Counted from the stretch's first letter, positions 47,546 through 60,358 are shown. The stretch: 64,000 bases of DNA from Rosa chinensis (GCF_002994745.2 NW_020126847.1:1-64000), one strand, 5' to 3'. Numbers and translations are program-made. The notes: generated by a model from the letters alone, not told the origin.

Positions 47546-47562
47546 TGATGCCTCTAGATTAA

Positions 47563-47845
47563 TGTTGTAAAACGATATTAAAAGATTTGAGAGAGAGAGA
47601 GAGAGTTTAGACACAGAGAATGAAGTATGAGAAATGGAGTGATTCTATTCATCTCACAATGAGGTTTATATAGGAGTACCTCAGGTTTATAAAAGGAAAC
47701 TATTTAATGATTACATCAATCACTCGTCTGATTATAATCAATCAATCGCTAATTATATTCTGTTAATTACCAATCAATCTTAACTGGCGTATATCACGCA
47801 ACACTAATTGCTATTACATGAATAGCCACATTAATATTTACAACA
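47563..47845 (-). repeat. 3' LTR of the second copia element
   Basis: 283 bp with TG...CA ends (tgttgtaaaacg ... atatttacaaca), directly abutting a polypurine tract. On the minus strand a TATA-like CTATATAAACC lies near 47665, and a (ga)n run (47587-47606) lies close to the end. Confidence 0.8.
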
Positions 47846-48324
47846 CTCCCCCTTGGATATTCCATGTCAATAGTGTTGCTCCTGCTATGCGCTTCTAAGT
47901 GCCACGTCAAAACCTTGCAAGTAAGAAAAACCCTGTGGGAAAAAACAACCTTGGTCGAAGGAGAAAAAGAGCACAACGCGCTTGAGTGTGGATTAGCAGT
48001 ATCACAGCTTTAGAGATAGGTGGAGTCTTCTTATCAGCTACACCAAAACCCTGCCCGGTAAACCCAGTGGGAGAAACCGTGGTCAAAGAGAAAAGATGAG
48101 CAAATGCATATATGTCAAATCATAGCATCTTCTGGATGCAGTAAGTGGGGTGACCATGCTAAAGATGTGCCTCGTCAAACCTTGCTAGGTAACAAAACCC
48201 AGTGGGACAAAATAACCCTGGACGAAGGACAAAAAGAGTATACGATGGTCAAATGAGTATGCTTCAGGATACTCCCCCTGATTTCGACTCCCCTGAAAAT
48301 TACATGTTAGGTAATTCAGATAGT

Positions 48325-48645
48325 TTACGTAGACCAATACTTGGACATGCTTCTAGAATGTAGACTTTGGTAGTGACTTGGTGAAGAGGTCTGCACGATT
48401 GTCTTCAGATCAAATCTGCTTAACTTCAATCTTCTAATGCTCCTGTTGTTACTAATTGAAGAGAACTTCGATACAATATGTTTGGTGTTGTCTCCTTTGA
48501 TGAAACTCATCTTTATCTGCTCTATGTAAGCAGCATTATCCTCGTAAATAATGGTTGGTTCATCAGTGGTTGAATGCAGTCCACATGTGCTACGAACATG
48601 CTTTGTAACGGCTCTTAGCCATGTACATTTCACATACTGCTTCAT
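48325..48645 (-). pseudogene. copia RNase H remnant
   Basis: Open frame with TIIYEDNAAYIEQIKMSFIK and GDNTKHIVSKF, the C-terminal RNase H block of copia pol (usual YEDNAACIAQ...GDRTKHI). Upstream ADILTKS-like text is lost. Part of the second copia element. Confidence 0.85.
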
Positions 48646-49084
48646 GAAGAGCTAGTATCTCAGCATGATTCAAAGAGGTAGCAACAAGTATCTATTTCGT
48701 AGACCTCCAAGAAATTGCAGTATTCCAATGGTAAAGACGTAACCAGTTGGGAACGAACCTTGTGCAGGTCTGATAGATAGTCTATATCAGCATATCCAAC
48801 AAGGCGAGCATCATTCGAGGATCAAGGGGTTTGATCCATTTCTTGATGCGTAGGGATAGAATAAGCCCATATCCACCGAACCTCTAAGGTAGCGAAAAAT
48901 GTCTTTTATGTCATCTAGTGGCGGCGTGTTGGCGCAGAGCTATATCTAGCTAACAAGTTCACATCGAATAAGATGTCCTGTCTATGGCATTGAGCCAAGT
49001 AAATAATGCGCCTATTGCACTTAGATATGGGACTTCTGGCACCAATATCTCTTCGTTATCATCTGCAAGATGATACGGTTCTTT

Positions 49085-49846
49085 CTAGACTTCGACGACC
49101 ATGGGGTGTGCTGCTTTTATCCTCATTAAAGCATCTTGACATCTTTTGGATGTAATTTGGTTAATGGACCAAATTTTCATCTGCACTATGCTCGAGCTCC
49201 AGGTCGAGACAATAATTTGTTCTCCCAGGTCTTTCATCTCAAATTCTAACTTCAGGTGCTTTGCGGTTTCCTCGATCTCTTCAAGAGTATCAATCAAATT
49301 CATGTCTTTGACATAGACCGCACAATTGCAAACCCGAAACTTGTTTCCTTAATAAACACGCATGGACATAGTTTATTATTCATATATCCCATCCCGATCA
49401 AATATTCACTTAGACGGTTATACCACCTCCGTCTAGATTTTTTCAATCTATAAAGTGAACGCCTCAAAACTAATGGAGAGCGTGTTCTATGGTCTAGAAC
49501 TATTTGCATCGGGTATCATAAGTCCTTCAGGAACTTTCATGTATATATCTGTATTGTGATCCCCATAGAGATAAGCTGTGACCACATTCATAAGCTGCAT
49601 ATTCAGTTTTTCAGAAATTACCAAACTGATAAGGTAGTGGAACGTTATGACGTCCATTATGGGAGAATACGCCTCCTCGTAATCAATCACAGGGCGTTGA
49701 GAAAATTCTTGCGCCACTAGACGAGCCTTATGTATCACAATCTCATTTTTCTCATTACGCTTTCTTACAAATACCCATTTAAATTCTACGGGTTTAACAT
49801 GGGGAGGTGTAGGAACAACAGGTCCAAACACCTTTCTCTTTATCAA
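49085..49846 (-). pseudogene. copia reverse transcriptase, three broken frames
   Basis: Frame 1 (49487-49846): KWVFVRKRNEKNEIVIHKAR, LVAQEFSQRPVIDYEEAYSP, LMNVVTAYLYGD, the fingers/palm start with the first catalytic Asp expected in the VVTAYLYGD block (usual MDVVTAYL; here N replaces that D). Frame 2 (49300-49509): RSLYRLKKSRRRWYNRLSEY and CPCVFIKE. Frame 3 (49085-49303): MNLIDTLEEIEETAKHLKLE and FEMKDLGEQ. The YVDDM active site falls at the break between frames 2 and 3. Inactive. Confidence 0.88.
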
Positions 49847-50240
49847 GGAATCTAATTTGACCTAGATTGCTTATTTCCTTTTCGGCCAGTCATCTCTTCA
49901 TTGATATTGATCAACAAAGCAGGGTTTGAGGTCATCGCTTATTATAATTTCGGTGGCCACCGTAAATACTAATATATCATCGATGATAATCTCAATCCGA
50001 TTCCAAATCTCACTAAATTTACCGAGATTTCTCTATTCTCGGGAGTGGGTTCAAATGTTGGAGCGTCCCCCAACATGGTATCTTCTAGGACGTACCCATA
50101 ATCTGGATTTATCTCATGAGATGAATCGTTTTGTGCCAAGTTTACCCTCTTCTGGGGATAAGAATCCTTCGAACCTAATAGTCTACCTCGCTTTTGGGCA
50201 GAGACATGACTGGTTAGTCGCCATGGTCGTACCTCGTCCA

Positions 50241-53200
50241 TCTGGGACGACAAATCCTACAGGGACGTCTATCCTCTCAAGCACATTTGCAGCAGGTATA
50301 TATGATCTCGTCACTTTTGCTAGATCAGAGAAAGTGTCTGACATATTGTATTCTTATACTCTATAGATCTAGAATTGTCCGCACTTCATTATTTTCGTGC
50401 GGTTTAGGGATCAAGATGAGATATTGTGGGGACATTCCATGTTAATTCACGTCGTTCATCAGGAACAGTGACGTTCTTATCTCCCCTAACGGAGGGAAGA
50501 CTGTCTCATCAAAGTGACAATTAATCCACAAATCTAGCGGTAAAGATATCGCCTGTCAAGGGCTCTAAAGAGCACATAATGGTTGGGACTCATAATCGAC
50601 ATGTATGCCCATCCTTTGTTGAAAACCCAATTTTGTGTTGTGACGACACAATTGGCACGAGGACTGCATAACCAAACACGCGTAAGTGCAAAACATCAGG
50701 TTCATACCCATCACTAGTTGTAATGTGGAGTAAGGTTGGTATCAGTGGGCCTCAACGAGACCAATATAGCTGCATGCAAGATTGCATAGCCCACACAAAA
50801 ACTAGAAGCTTCGTGCGCATTACCAAGATTCTATTGCTAGACCATCTTGGTGTGAACATAGGGAACTATGTTCAGCATCAATCCCAAGGGATATGCAATA
50901 ATCATCGAAAGACTTCGATGTAAACTCTCCGGTATTATCAAGTCTTATAGACTTTATGGATAATCCGAGTGGTGAACCCTCAATTTCATTCTGGGTGAGA
51001 GTTTAGCAAAAGCATGTTTTCTTGTGGACAATAGTGTAACATGTGATCACTTTGTCGATACATCAACCAAAACATTAATATTTAATTGGTCCACATGGTG
51101 GTTGGATATGTCCACAAATTCCCTTGCATTCTGTGCAGAAAAATGGTGGTGTATGTACTAGTCTTTGCATATGATGGTCTAGTATGAAATATTCTTAATG
51201 AGTATGGCATAGTGTGTCATATATACAAGACCCTTATTCAGAAGGGATGCACCTGCGATGAGTTGAGGATACGGTGCATCATACTTTGACCTGGGTGTCC
51301 CAAACGGTCATGCCATAGTAAGTAGTTGTTGAATTAGTTAGCTTCTAGCTAACAGATTTCAATTTCTCAATGTATGCTTCTGGCCACACACTTGGAGGTT
51401 ATGCAAAATATTACACTCATTTTTCTCAGTGGTTTCAACGTGATAACCGTTGATTCGAATACCTTAATACTCAATAATGCTCTTCTGGAACGTGGAGAAT
51501 ATAAGCCTCATTAATGGTAGGTTCAGTACCATTGGACAACATACAGTGGTTTGCCATAACCTCTATCAGGTTGGATTGGCCTGATACGGTTGTCACAGAG
51601 GTATGAATAAACAATAAGTTGAAAAATATCTCCGATCTGGGAGTATGGTGTGTGTACACTTTAACCAGACAAAAACTTCCACAAACATTATTCATTATAA
51701 TTCAATGATCCATGTATAATAAGTTTATGAATTAAATATATCAAACAGAACAAATATTTCCATAATCCAAAATAAATGAACCAATCACCTCCGAAGATGT
51801 TTCATTCATTATCTGGGACGACAAATCCTACAGGGACGTCTATCATCGCAAGCACATTTGCAGTATGTATATATGATCTCGTCACTTTTGCTAGATCAGA
51901 GAAAGTGTCTGACATATTGTATTCTTATACTCTATAGATCTAGAATTGTCCGCACTTCATTATTTTCAGCGGTTTAGGGATCAAGATGAGATATTGTGGG
52001 GACATTCCATGTTAATTCACGTCGTTCATCAGGAACGGTGACGTTCTTATCTCCCCCTAACGGAGGGAAGACTGTCTCATCAAAGTGACAATTAATCCAC
52101 AAATCTAGCGGTAAAGATATCACCTGTCAAGGGCTCTAAAGAGCACATAATGGTTGGACTCATAATCGACATGTATGCCCATCCTTTGTTGAAAACCCAA
52201 TTTTGTAAGTTGTGACGGCACAATTGGCACGAGGACTGCATAACCAAATACGCGTAAGTGCGAAACATCAAGTTCATACCCAATCACTAGCTGTAATGCG
52301 GAGTAAGGTTGGTATCAATGGGCCTCAACGAGACCAATATAGCTGCATGCAAGATTGCATAGCCCACACAAAAACTAGAAGCTTCGTGCGCATTACCAAG
52401 ATTCTATTTGCTAGACCATCTTAGGTGTGAACATAGGGAACTATATGTTCAGCATCAATCCCAAGGGATATGCAATAATCATCAAAAGACTTCGATGTAA
52501 ACTCTCCGGTATTATCAAGTCTTATAGACTTTATGAGATATCCGAGTGGTGAACCCTCATTTCATGATCTGGGTGAGAGTTTAGCAAAAGCAGCGTTTTC
52601 TTGTGGACAATAGTGTAACATGTGATCACTTTGTCGATACATCAACCAAAACCATTAATATTTAATTGGTCCACATGGTGGTTGGATATGTCCACAAATT
52701 TCCCTTGCATTCTGTGCAGAAAAATGGTGGTGTATGTACTAGTCTTTGCATATGATGGTCTAGTATGAAATATTCTTAATGAGTATGGCAGTGTGTCATT
52801 ATATACAAGACCCTTATTCAGAAGGGATGCACCTGCGATGAGTTGAGGATACGGTGCATCATACTTTGACCTGGGTGTCCCAAACGGTCATGCCATAGTA
52901 AGTAGTTGCTTGAATTAGTTAGCTTCTAGCTAACAGATTTCAATTTCTCCAATGTATGCTTCTGGCCACACACTTGGAGGTTATGCAAAGATATTGCACT
53001 CATTTTCTCAGTGGTTTCAATGTGATAACCGTTGATTCGAATAGCCTTAATACTCAATAATGCTCTTCTGGAACGTGGAGAATATAAGCCTCATTAATGG
53101 TAGGTTCAGTAGCATTGGACAACATACAGTTGGTTTTGCCATAACCCTCTATCAGGTTGGATTGGCCTGATACGGTTGTCACAGAGGTATGAATAAACAA

Positions 53201-53416
53201 TAAGTTTGAAAAATATCTCCGATCTGGGAGTATGGTGTGTGTAACACTTTTAACAGACAACTTCCCCACAAGACATGCCTATTCATTAATTTAATTCAAT
53301 GGATCACATGTATGATAAGTTTATTGAATTAAATATATTCAAACATAACCATATTTCCATAATCCAAAATAAATGAAAACACAAATCACCAAAATCCGAA
53401 GATGTTTCAATCATTA
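50241..53416 (-). repeat. 1.57-kb tandem duplication within the second copia element
   Basis: tctgggacgacaaatcctac at 50241 recurs at 51812, an offset of 1571 bp, and similarity continues to about 53416, where gaagatgtttca(a/t)tcatt ends both units. The units cover the integrase region and differ by scattered single bases and short indels. The junction lies at 51811/51812 (tcattatctggg). Confidence 0.95.
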
Positions 53417-54340
53417 AGATGAAATAGATATGGCACAAGGGACCAATTATACACATGTCTTCGAGTTCTAATCCTCAGTATGTTCAGTAACTGCCTGAAA
53501 ATCCATGATCTTTAACGATAGAAAATGACCCTTCAAGAAAGTTGGTATTTCGAATTCCGTGACCGGCGTAATACTTATCTACTGCTTAGGCTATCGCACA
53601 ACAATGCGGGACCAACAGTCAATTCCTCCACATTGATAACAAAGATTATGCTGATTTTGGTGGCGGCGGGCCGAACCAGTGTTCCTTTCCACTTTGACTT
53701 GTTGGATAGGGGCACTATAACATGGGGCCATGTTTTGGGCTGGTTATATGGGCCATTTATGAGCCTACCTCTCTTTCCTTGTCTAGAAAGATCGAACTTT
53801 TGCCCCTTCCATGACCACAATTTCTCCTTTAGCAATTAGGTTGCGATGAGTAACATCATTTACTTCAAGAAAAAGTGTTGCTTAGGTACCGATGGGCTTG
53901 GCTTGATCATTCCTCAACAGGAAATTGTTGTTCATTTCAGTGAGCAACAAGATAGTAATCAATTCTGAGAATTAGTAAAGTACCTGTCCTTGTATTGTTT
54001 GGGCAGATTGGCTTATTCAATATCTTACTAATCATGTCTTGCTCAGGCAAGAAAATGGTCATTTGATGGTTAAAGTACTCTTCCAGAGCGACCCAAAGAG
54101 TCTATGGATCATCTTCATCGGATACTCAACTTGGAGTGCTTTCTCTTATGTTTCTTTGAACATTATGGCACTCGCCTTAAAAGCCTCAGTGACGACATTG
54201 TCAATATCGATTGTTGATCTCATCTTCTTTGTAGTTAGATGAATTTTCACATCTTGAGTACTTTAAATAGTTTCTTCCGGAAACCTCCAAAGCAACAAAG
54301 TGAAACATGTTGAGATCTGACATTTCTTACAGGAAAGGAA

Positions 54341-55309
54341 CAAATAATATTAGTGCTTTGGGTAATATCATCCACAAGCAAGTATGAGAACTTCAGGTTC
54401 TATAACATGGTATGAAAATAGGATTAGACATGTAAAATCTACTGGTTTTTCATGTGTGGTGAATTTATGAAAGAAACTTCAGTTTCTTAAATGGCATTAT
54501 CGAAACTACAAGTTTGATTTATGTATGAATTACTGGTTCATTTAGAACTTCTAGTTCATTAGGTACCTGCATTTTCTACACATATATTTAGTGCGAAAAT
54601 TTAGACAAGTAACACAATAATATGAATTAAGCAAATTGAAATAATTCTCACAAATTGGATAAATAAAAATCACAATTCAATTGAGATATTAATTGCATGC
54701 TAGTAATATAACAGATTAATTATCACACAATTATGTGAATAAATGCTTCTGGCAATTAATTACACATATTAAATATGGTGAATCTATTTATAATATAAAA
54801 TCATTTTTCCTTTTATTTGATTCTGCTGGACCAAATGAGTGGGCTTGATAGTGAAGCCTACTGGGCTTAGTCTGCGAGCTCGTGGCGGCTTTTCGTCAAA
54901 ACTAAGCCTCTTGGCTTTCTAGGCCTCTGGTAGTTTCCTTTCTGCCAAACCAACCAATGATGAAAATTACTCAATTGGCCACTTATTTCATTTCCGTAAA
55001 AAATTTAAAATGGAACGAGTCACTTAAATGGTCCGGATCCAAAAAAACTGAAAATTTCCCAAAATTCATAAAGTCACGGAAATGTGGTGAGTTCTTTAGA
55101 TTAAATGTTATTATGATCTAATGTTTTATTTCTTATTTAACTTTATCAGCCTTTTTTCATTTTTCAAATCAATACTTTTGTACTAAATTAAATTAAACAG
55201 CTTTGTACCAAGCAAATAGTTCAAACCCATACTTTATTTCACAGCATAGCTAAATCGATTTTAAATTAAATCGGAAATCGTTAGTCTCCCTTATATGTCT
55301 TAAAAGTAA
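54341..55309. other. intergenic, possible copia leader or unrelated flank
   Basis: AT-rich. Only short frames. A GC-richer patch at 54830-54950 (ctgggcttagtctgcgagct) is not recognised. Confidence 0.35.
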
Positions 55310-55684
55310 GACTTAATATAACAATACACCAATTTACTAGTATGGGCATGCATTAGCTATGTTTATTCTGATAGGATCAAACTAATACAACGGGCATTTC
55401 TATCTTCGTCTTCCAGTAGATCAATTTAGGTGGAATGATTATTACAAATAGAACAAAAATTACAACTTGTGGGTTTGGTAAAATGCATAATCATTGAAGT
55501 AACCATTTCATTATTTTAAAAACATATAGTTTTACCACTATGACAACAAATTTATTGTCACACTTGTTAAACTATACATAAACTAATAAATTGGTTGCAC
55601 GTTCCCGGGTGAAAAATTCTATTGGTGGAATATTCTCATAAATTCTTGGGAAAATTTCGCAAACAGTACACTAAGTAAAGGCCA

Positions 55685-56427
55685 ACAAATTGATTAATTG
55701 GAAAACAAATTGAATGTCAAAGCATGTTATGGATCATGTCTAGGGGTTTCAACTGCCCCCTAACTACTGGAAATTTAGTTACACATAATGGAATCAAAAA
55801 CACAAAATAATGAAAAAGGGAGGAAGAAGAAGAGCCAGAGCTGCTGCAGATTGATCTCCTTTTATATGCTTAGAGGTTAGGAAATCCAAAACCTAAAAGA
55901 ATTCGGGTTCACGTGCTTAGGTGGAGTTTTCCTATTGGCTCTTGAACTTGATGACTTATTCTAACCATTCACATCGTGCCATTTGTCCATCATGAGTCGG
56001 AATATGAAGCAAACTCGTCCTCGGGCTTCTTGGTGTGATTTGGGCCTCGAAACATAAATTCCCGTCCAACCTCAGATTCACGCGCAGCCTAACATTCTTG
56101 TACTAAATCGGCCATAACTTCTTCTAGAAAAATGATATTGATGAGCCGTAAAAAGATTCGGAAACTAGACATCCGAGGCTATCCATCAATATAAAGATCA
56201 TTCTCTGGATCGTTCTGAACTGGTCTCAGTGCTCTGTCGAAGTTAACTGATCTGCACAGGCAGATTTCCTGATTTTGCTTTTCAATCCCTCTTTTACTTC
56301 TTTTCTTCTTCTTTACTCCAAGATACCTATAAAACAAATAAACAAAGTAAATAACCAGAAATACACTAAACTAATAAAGAAAGTATGGAGATTAACGCTA
56401 TTAATCGCATAAATATGCTCTTATCAA
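55685..56427. mobile_element. insertion within the MULE left end, class unknown
   Basis: It is flanked by gtacactaagtaaaggcca (55666-55684) and gtacaccaagtaaaggcca (56428-56446), an 18/19 match that repeats the MULE terminus. Read on the minus strand it begins ttgataagagcatatttatg. There is no coding frame. It may be a retroelement LTR or a partial duplication of the MULE end with unrelated DNA between. Confidence 0.4.
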
Positions 56428-56939
56428 GTACACCAAGTAAAGGCCACTAATAATTCGTATGCATAATGTTCCAAACCGATCATTTGGGTGCACAGACTCT
56501 CGAGCCAGACCCACTATGTAGAACGACGTCCACGACGCCGTTAACTCTAATGCCATTATGCATTTGTCAAGGGTAATTTAGTACTCTCACATCTAGCTCA
56601 ATTTTTTGGTTAAAAAAAAAAAATTCTCCTGATCTCCTCTGACTTCTCCTTCTCTCCCTCTCTCTCTCTTCTCCCCCCACATGCCCAAACCCAGAAAGGG
56701 GCATCAAAGAAAGGCTTAGAGGATCTTGCACGGCATAGATGCCTACATGATCCCTTTCTCCAATCCAATCCCCTTGCCTTCTGTCGTAATTTATTCCATT
56801 TTTTTTTTATATATATCTCTTCTTCTTCTTCCTCCTTTTGGTTTTGATTTAAATTCTTCCTCCTCCTCTCTTGAGTTTCCCCATCTCCTCCTTCATCTCT
56901 CTCTCTCTAGTGGTTGTTGTTGTTTGTCTCTTCCGCAAT

Positions 56940-57313
56940 AACTGCGATTTCACGTTTGTGTTCTTGCCTCCTCTCTGATCGGTCAATTGCCGGAGCTCAG
57001 ACGATGATTCGCACCTGCAAGTTCGTAAGGTAAGCTGGAATTGCCAGAATTGTTGCTCCGAAATATGTAATTCTCATTTTATTTCTGGTATGCGTGTGAT
57101 TGATTGGTTTTGATGATGAAGAAGAAAGATTCAATTGGAATTGGAATTGGAATTGGGGTTTTGGATGATGAGCTGCGAGTTGGATTCGATCTAGTCAGTC
57201 GAGGTCTTGGGCGTCTTGGTGGCGCGCGGAGCAAGTCGGGTTCTGGTCGAGGAGGATCGGAAGAGGCGGTGAGAACCCAGAGTTGTTGTTGTTGTTATTG
57301 TAGTTGTTGTTGA
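56940..57313 (+). pseudogene. gene-like cargo of the MULE: possible captured 5' exon and intron
   Basis: A CT-rich 5'-leader-like stretch (56640-57000) leads to ATG at 57004, MIRTCKFVR, and a consensus donor AAG|gtaagc at 57030. Further on is a frame KKKDSIGIGIGIGVLDDELR, carrying aattgg hexamer repeats. The layout, an untranslated leader, short first coding exon and intron start, is what Pack-MULEs typically carry. The source gene is not recognised. Confidence 0.45.
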
Positions 57314-57930
57314 ACACCGGGATTAGGATTATGATAATGGTTGTTGATTCAGCAGAGGTGAAAAGCTGTGGATTTATTAGGTTGGAATTGCGGAGGTGAT
57401 TGAGATTGGGAGGGAGGAAGAGAGATGGGTGCCCACAGTGAGAGAGAAGAAAGCCAGGTGCCCAGAGAAAGAAAGCCGGGTGCTCAGAGTAAAAACTGAA
57501 AGACCATATTACTCCTCAATTAACGGCGTCATTGACGTCGTATACTGATAAGGGGTCGAATTTCAGATTTCGTGTACCAAATGCTTGGTTTGGAACTTTA
57601 TGTATAAGATTATTAATGGTCTTTACTTGGTGTACTGTTTGTGAATTTTTCCTAAATTCTTTGTGAAACCCGAGTGGAAATTCTCAGGGGTTACACAATA
57701 AAAGGAATACTTTATTATGTTTCTCGAATTCCTTGTTCAAAGCTAAATTAACAGACTTGGGTCATCGTCTTTGCAGTTGGCGGGGACCTAGTTTGCTCTC
57801 CAATAAGCCTTGAAGGACAGGCCTTTAATATAACAATCGATCACCACCACCAATTATAGATGCATGCAATCAGCTATGTTGATTGGTCTCATGCAAATCA
57901 ATACAAGCACGCACTTGGGTTTTCGTCTAT

Positions 57931-58919
57931 TGATCGTGCTAGTTTTAGATGAACCTAACCAATCACAACCCTTGCTAGCCAACTCTTCTTGTCTGTGAAA
58001 GTAGTTGCAGTAGGTTTATGACAATGGGTGTGCCGTCAATAAATATCGAATTCACATCAGATCGATTGCATGCAATTACCAAATCAATCATTTTAGTGTC
58101 ATCACATTGCTAGGTCAGTGAGTCATGTGGCAGCGTACGTACATCCTATCCAAGAGTTTCCCATCATATAACTATCAATCCAGCCTATATTGACCACTGA
58201 GAATTTGATTTTTTGAATGAAATAGATCATTTCCTTCAAACTCCACATTCTCGAAGACATGAAAGTTGCCAAGTTGGTGTACACCAAATAATCATTTATG
58301 AAGGTTGCTACTATACTAAACCCATCTTTATTGTTTGAAAGCTCCAAAAAGAAGAAGAAGAAGAAGAAAACCTAGCGTTGGGAGAGTAATGCTCCATCCG
58401 ACAATGCGCCCTCTCTGCGGCGGGGTCGGACGGGCCCTAGGGGACCGAGTGTCTGGTGGAGAGTGGCCCTATCGGAGTGAATATATAGGGAACAGCGACA
58501 CTGTCTCGTTCGATCGGAGGGTCTGATGGGAAAGGATGGCAGCGATTAGTGGCTGGGCCAGTGTTGCCTTACCTGAGAGTGAAGAGCAGATGGTAGGGCC
58601 CGAACTAGCCTTGGTTGGTGTCGCGAGATCGATGGTCATTTGGTGGTGACGACGGTGTGGCGGAAGCGCTGGGATTGACAATGAGATCATATTAGTTGGA
58701 TCCAATCTGTTGTAGGTTGTTTTGCTCGAGATGGTGGGGACGTGCTTCCTGCAATTTCGATCTGTTGCCAGCGAATCCTCTAGCCGGCGTAAGGGGAAAC
58801 ATGGATGGACTTTGGTTGCTAGGTGTCAAACCGGTTTCAAAACTCGGTGACATCATGTGTAATCTTCACTTGCTTCTGACCAGTTTCAAAAAAAAAATTA
58901 CAGTCATCCAATCAAAATA
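57931..58919. other. intergenic with a GC-rich patch
   Basis: An (aag)n run (about 58351-58371) precedes a GC-rich segment (58380-58800). Open frames on both strands there are not recognised and look composition-driven. Confidence 0.4.
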
Positions 58920-58922
58920 TAT

Positions 58923-59640
58923 ATGATAAGTGTCACTGTTTGGCTCCAAAACCAGTCTGGCGTGCAAACAGTCTCTTTTGAGTGCGTAGGCGTGCCAGCA
59001 CCGTGGGGTGCAGTCGTCGAGGCGTCCCTTGACCTGACTTCTTCTCAAACGTTGTGGACAAGGAGAGCACCAACCTCGTCATCGGGTTCTTTTCTATGCC
59101 TTTCAGAAAATAACTTCTTGCCTTATGGGTAAGGACTTGTGGTGTGATCTCTTGCGTCACCGAGTCGATACTCAGAGTTGTAGGTTGAGCAGAGCAATCA
59201 CCGGGAAGTAGGAGAAAGCACAGGTTTGCTAAGCGTGACTTTAGCTTCGCTGGGCTGTGAGGGCGTTACCCTTGCTTCGCTGGTTTTCAACTAGGTTGAA
59301 GGTAGGTTTGCTCCAGAGAGACTTTGATAATCGTTGAGATTGATTGGAGAGTTGTGTGTTTTTCGTTGTATCGCTTTAGCTCTATATATAGGCTGCTAGT
59401 AGATTCACCTTCCTAATAGGAGTGCAATACTATATTTTAGGCCACAGTTATTGGCCTTTGAATCAAATCAAAACACTTAATAGTTTTGATAGCTATCGTA
59501 GGTAATAATTAATAATTATCCTCTGTCACAGCTAGAATGTAGGCAAAGTTAATTGCCTCTTAGAGTCCTGGATGTAATCTTCCTCTTAGGCGAATTGTTC
59601 GCTATGCATGTCTTGCAAATATATTCCTTGTTTAATTGAC
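58923..59640. repeat. LTR-like segment, unresolved
   Basis: Begins tgataagtgtcactgtttgg and contains a TATA-like ctctatatatagg (about 59388). The 3' border and partner LTR were not found. Confidence 0.3.
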
Positions 59641-60358
59641 CAACCAAATAAAAGGCCTTAATTGCATGAGTAATCTTGAATATGAGTAGAGAAGGACAAC
59701 ACGTTCGTCATGTTTAATTGCATGGGAAACCTTCCTTAATTGAACCATGCATGAGCCACCATATATACATCATATATATGTCCCTTTTTGACCGCGTGAT
59801 TCCATATGTTAAGTTCAACCACTATGTCAAAAATGCTTCATATCATACCCCTCAGACGACAGAAGACATTTTTTCTGTTGTATGATTTTTTGAACGTCTT
59901 CAGACAACAGATTCTGTGTCTGAGTAAAGGGAGAAATTATTTCTCCTTGTCTGGACAAAAAACCGTTTTTGGCTGAACTAAAACTTGGTTAAAAAAACTT
60001 GGCTGAACTAAATGACCTAGCTAGACCCTGAGTTCTCTAATAACACTTGTTTAAAAAAACAGGCGCCTCTTTTCTTCTCCTCGAGCAGTCGACTTAGAAC
60101 CCTTCTCCTCGAGCAGTCGACCTAGAACCCAATTGAGCAACAGATCGGAGCGAACCCAGATCAGAGCTAGACCCCAAATAGTCAACAGATCAGAGCGATC
60201 TCAGATCCAGATGACCAACAGATCAGAGTGATCTCCGATCTCAGACGACCAACACAGAGCGATCTCTGATCCCAGACGACCAACAGATCGGTACCATGCG
60301 AGAACGAAGGAGAGAACCGCCGTGAACTACAGAACCCGGACGAGCGTGTTGCTAAGCT

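Larger units (their letters stand above)
47563..54340 (-). mobile_element. second Ty1/copia element, 5' LTR not found
   Basis: Minus-strand order: gag start MSDLNMFHFVALEVSGRNYL (about 54330); degenerate zinc knuckle CYQCGGIDCWSRI (about 53620-53665, the His replaced by Cys); integrase region (50900-53300); linker 49969-50253; reverse transcriptase 49085-49846; RNase H 48325-48645; polypurine tract ccaagggggag (47846-47856); 3' LTR 47563-47845. The integrase region is tandemly duplicated. The 5' LTR expected right of 54340 was not found, so this end is truncated or replaced. Candidate left target-site base run is attaa at 47558-47562. Confidence 0.88.
55648..57652. mobile_element. MULE-type DNA transposon with 9-bp TSD and gene-like cargo
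   Basis: The left end is gggaaaatttcgcaaacagtacac and the right end, reversed, is ggaaaaattcacaaacagtacac. The 9-bp sequence taaattctt flanks both (55639-55647 and 57653-57661). A 9-bp duplication plus these long terminal inverted repeats fit the Mutator superfamily. A longer inverted match exists between 56428-56490 and 57575-57640. No transposase is present. The interior (56640-57480) is GC-richer and gene-like. A second insertion (about 55685-56427) lies just inside the left end. Confidence 0.85.
55310..57930. repeat. second copy of the 6750-7400 repeat, split by a MULE
   Basis: 55310-55620 matches 6890-7250 (accactatgacaacaaattt, aaattggttgcacgttcccgggtgaaaaattct). 57690-57930 matches other parts of that block (ttgttcaaagc, gccttgaaggacaggccttt). 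The MULE at 55648-57652 sits between them. Confidence 0.6.

Noticed and set aside
58335..59160. Several open frames on both strands in the GC-rich patch
   Set aside because: No recognisable domains, conflicting frames, and GC-rich composition that makes stops rare.
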